A stretch of DNA of 64,000 nucleotides from Rhodococcus sp. 06-235-1A (GTDB taxonomy: Bacteria > Actinomycetota > Actinomycetes > Mycobacteriales > Mycobacteriaceae). The translations under genes and the position numbers were made by a program. Location of the stretch: NCBI RefSeq assembly GCF_002258785.1, contig NZ_NOYI01000013.1, positions 536,468-600,467 of the forward strand, in the 5' to 3' direction. A model generated the notes under the pieces. The model ran no database searches. It worked only from the letters and a program-made list of their open reading frames with translations, and was not told the origin of the DNA. Shown piece after piece: positions 62,050 to 64,000 of the stretch (position 1 is the stretch's first letter; each line of letters starts with the position of its first letter).

Positions 62050-63324
62050 GTGAGTGAGAACATCGTCGACGAAATGACCTGGCGCGGCCTGATCGCGCAG
62101 TCCACCGATGTGGATGCGCTGAGGAAAGCGACGTCCGAGGGTCCGATCACGCTGTATTCCGGTTTCGATCCGACCGGTCCGTCGCTGCATGCAGGACACT
62201 TGGTGCCGTTGCTCGCGCTCAAGCGGTTCCAGCGGGCGGGGCATCGGCCGATCATTCTTGCCGGCGGTGCGACGGGACTCATAGGCGATCCCCGTGACGT
62301 GGGGGAGCGGACCATGAATTCTCCCGAGGTCGTGACCGAGTGGGCATCGCGGATTCGAGGTCAGCTGGAGCGGTTCGTCGATTTGGACGAGAGTCCGACC
62401 GGTGCTGTGGTGGTGAACAATCTGTCGTGGACGGGGGAGCTGTCCGCCATCGATTTCCTTCGCGACATCGGTAAGCACTTCTCGATCAATGTGATGCTTG
62501 CTCGCGAGACGGTGAAGAACAGGCTCGAGAGCGACGGAATGTCGTACACCGAGTTCAGCTACATGCTGCTGCAGGCCAACGACTACGTGCAGCTTCGCCG
62601 GCAGTACGGCTGCAGTCTCCAGATCGGCGGCTCCGATCAGTGGGGAAACATCATCGCCGGTGTGGAGCTGAACCGCCGCCAGGACGCCGAGTCGGTGCAT
62701 GCCCTCACGGTTCCTCTGGTCACGTCCGCCGATGGCAAGAAGTTCGGCAAATCCACGGGTGGCGGCAGCCTGTGGCTCGACCCGGAGATGACGAGCCCAT
62801 ACGCCTGGTACCAGTACTTCGTGAATACCGGCGACGCGGACGTCGTGAAGTACCTGCGCTGGTTCACCTTCCTGTCGAAGGACGAGCTGGCTGAACTCGA
62901 GTCGGCAACTGCGGAGCGTCCACATGCGCGCGAAGCCCAGAAGCGCCTTGCCGCCGAGATGACCACACTCGTGCACGGGGAAGAGGCGACTCGATCGGTC
63001 GAACTCGCCAGTCAGGCACTCTTCGGACGAGCAGAGCTGGCAGAACTCGACGAGAAGACTCTTGCCGCGGCATTGCAGGAAGCGTCGGTGGCCGACATCG
63101 AGGCTGGAGCTCCGAACACCATCGTCGACCTGCTCGTTGCTACGGGACTGAGCGAAAGCAAGGGTGCTGCCCGGCGTGCGGTCAAGGAAGGCGGCGCGTC
63201 GGTCAACAACGTCAAGATCTCCGACGAAGAGTGGACGCCTACCGCGGACGACCTACTGCACGGCCGCTGGTTGGTGGTCCGACGCGGAAAGCGCAACTTC
63301 GCGGGTGCGCGAGTCGTCGGCTAG
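62050..63324 (+). CDS. tyrS: Tyrosyl-tRNA synthetase
   Basis: A 424-residue class I synthetase. The HIGH motif appears as HAGH ([11 protein letters not shown]), tyrosine-binding YSGFDPT and [16 protein letters not shown] are present, and the KMSKS motif appears as KFGKS. The C-terminal S4-like tRNA-binding domain is at residues ~355-424 ([23 protein letters not shown]). GTG 62050 has GGGAAG 8 bases upstream and matches the family N-terminus. The rrn promoter region follows. Confidence 0.97.
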   Translation: MSENIVDEMTWRGLIAQSTDVDALRKATSEGPITLYSGFDPTGPSLHAGHLVPLLALKRFQRAGHRPIILAGGATGLIGDPRDVGERTMNSPEVVTEWASRIRGQLERFVDLDESPTGAVVVNNLSWTGELSAIDFLRDIGKHFSINVMLARETVKNRLESDGMSYTEFSYMLLQANDYVQLRRQYGCSLQIGGSDQWGNIIAGVELNRRQDAESVHALTVPLVTSADGKKFGKSTGGGSLWLDPEMTSPYAWYQYFVNTGDADVVKYLRWFTFLSKDELAELESATAERPHAREAQKRLAAEMTTLVHGEEATRSVELASQALFGRAELAELDEKTLAAALQEASVADIEAGAPNTIVDLLVATGLSESKGAARRAVKEGGASVNNVKISDEEWTPTADDLLHGRWLVVRRGKRNFAGARVVG

Positions 63325-63448
63325 TTTGTGCTCGTCGTCAGTGGCCGGAGTCACATCCATGTAATTTGGTTACGACGCCCGTCTGGTGGGTAAGTAACCG
63401 GTTGCGACCAGGCTGTTCACACGATTCGCGTGTGAACGACCTGGGGAT

Positions 63449-63477
63449 TTGACGCGTTGTTATCCGGGGCGTAACTT
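63449..63477 (+). promoter_or_regulatory. rrn promoter, upstream
   Basis: TTGACG (63449-63454), 17-base spacer, TAACTT (63472-63477). Confidence 0.65.
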
Positions 63478-63602
63478 TGTCCAGGTCAGAGCGACACGGA
63501 CGCCAGCTCAGACCGCAAGGCCTGAGCGACGCGGAGTTCGCTTCCGACAAGCCGAAGACAGTAGAGCCGAGAGGCTCCACTTCTTCTGGATGAAGAGCCG
63601 GT

Positions 63603-63632
63603 TTGACTGTGCTCGATCATCTGATCTAAGCT
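63603..63632 (+). promoter_or_regulatory. rrn promoter, downstream
   Basis: TTGACT (63603-63608), 18-base spacer, TAAGCT (63627-63632). The next bases, GGAACGGTTGCCCCGG, resemble the start region of mycobacterial rrn transcripts, which supports this as the main promoter. Confidence 0.75.
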
Positions 63633-63905
63633 GGAACGGTTGCCCCGGACATCTTCGAGCATCTGCTCGATCGTGAATGGTGTGTGCGTGTTCTTTGAGA
63701 ACTCAACAGTGTGTCGATGAATGTCAGTGCCGAATGTTTTTGGCGCTCAAGCCTTTTGGGGTTTGGGTGTGACATCTTCTTGCTTCATTCTTCCCGTCTG
63801 AGGTGAGAGGGTTTTATTTTTTGCTAGTTGAGTTTTTTTGCTAGTGATTTGACTTGATGTCTTTGACTGATTCACGGTCCTTCGGGATTGTTGTTTCGCA
63901 GGTCT

Positions 63906-64000
63906 TTTACGGAGAGTTTGATCCTGGCTCAGGACGAACGCTGGCGGCGTGCTTAACACATGCAAGTCGAGCGGTAAGGCCTTTCGGGGTACACGAGCGG
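63906..64000 (+). rRNA. rrs: 16S ribosomal RNA, 5' end (continues beyond window)
   Basis: The universal 5' sequence AGAGTTTGATCCTGGCTCAG begins at 63913, followed by GACGAACGCTGGCGGCGTGC and the V1 stem with GGTAAGGCCTTTCGGGGTACACGAG. Counting from the conserved core places the mature 5' end near 63906. The V1 sequence is of the Rhodococcus/Nocardia kind. Confidence 0.95.

Larger units (their letters stand above)
63325..63905 (+). promoter_or_regulatory. rrn control region between tyrS and 16S rRNA
   Basis: No gene in these 581 bases. From 5' to 3': a hairpin GTTCACACG-5-CGTGTGAAC (63415-63437) that may end tyrS transcripts; promoter one at 63449-63477; promoter two at 63603-63632; the element GTTCTTTGAGAAC (63690-63702), which resembles the conserved actinobacterial pre-16S leader sequence; T-rich repeats TTTTTTGCTAGT (63817-63828) and again at 63833-63845; two TTGACT copies at 63849 and 63863 without good -10 partners. 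The leader would pair with sequence beyond 16S for RNase III cutting. Confidence 0.75.

Noticed and set aside
63849..63868. Two TTGACT copies before 16S considered as further rrn promoters
   Set aside because: No TANNNT box at 16-19 bases from either one; they lie within 60 bases of the mature 16S end, where processing signals are expected.
63747..63965. 72-codon minus-strand frame running into 16S rRNA
   Set aside because: It overlaps the rrn leader and the 16S gene; low-complexity Lys/Thr/Gln sequence from T-rich leader DNA.

Overview
The window is a high-GC actinobacterial chromosome segment that most resembles Rhodococcus/Rhodococcoides or a close Nocardiaceae relative. The basis is gene order and protein similarity judged by eye; no search was run. 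The order pyk - tesB - pdtaR - polA - rpsA - coaE - uvrB - universal stress protein - MBL hydrolase - uvrA - infC/rpmI/rplT - tsnR - pheST - argCJBDFRGH - lipase/acyl-CoA synthetase fusion - ABC pair - mpg - tyrS matches the backbone known from Mycobacterium. Here gltD lies before pyk, a liv operon is inserted before polA, and a ribosomal RNA operon begins after tyrS. There are no insertion sequences, phage genes, integrases or CRISPR arrays, so this is core genome rather than an island.

Layout. 1-7.1 kb: end of gltD, then pyk and tesB, a DNA glycosylase, an AraC regulator divergent from a small DUF1772 membrane protein, a COG3910-type ATPase coupled to an unrecognised 58-residue Cys-containing protein, and a tRNA with anticodon CAA. 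7.2-13.8 kb: the ANTAR response regulator PdtaR, then a branched-chain amino acid (or related) ABC importer whose binding-protein gene converges on livHMGF across two strong terminators. 14-28 kb: polA, thioredoxin, a GlxA-type regulator, a 2'-5' RNA ligase-like protein head to head with an isopropylmalate/tartrate-type dehydrogenase, a methyltransferase, rpsA, coaE-GrpB, and uvrB. 28-37 kb: an ABC permease coupled to an exported alpha/beta hydrolase fused to an ABC ATPase, a universal stress protein, a HelD/HelR-type RNA polymerase recycling ATPase, a DoxX protein with a long 11-residue-repeat tail, and an MBL hydrolase. 37-47 kb: uvrA and the translation block infC-rpmI-rplT-tsnR-pheS-pheT. 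infC has a promoter, a long leader, an intrinsic terminator in the leader, and an apparent AUC start. 47.7-56.3 kb: the complete arginine operon with ArgR-like operators in front of argC. 56.4-64 kb: the lipase/ANL fusion, Trm112, an ABC-2 pair, mpg, tyrS, a two-promoter rrn control region, and the first ~95 bases of 16S rRNA.

A pattern runs through the whole window. Many first-in-transcript genes have a TANNNT -10 box 6-8 bases before the start codon and no Shine-Dalgarno sequence, which suggests leaderless mRNAs (pyk, araC-type gene, the 58-aa gene, polA, methyltransferase, DUF402 gene, uvrB, SCO6745-family gene, hydrolase-ABC fusion, MBL gene). I used this signature to choose several starts. 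The least ordinary items are the hydrolase-ABC fusion, the class-I-shaped CAA tRNA, the infC leader, the DoxX repeat protein, and the LivH permease with an exported beta domain.
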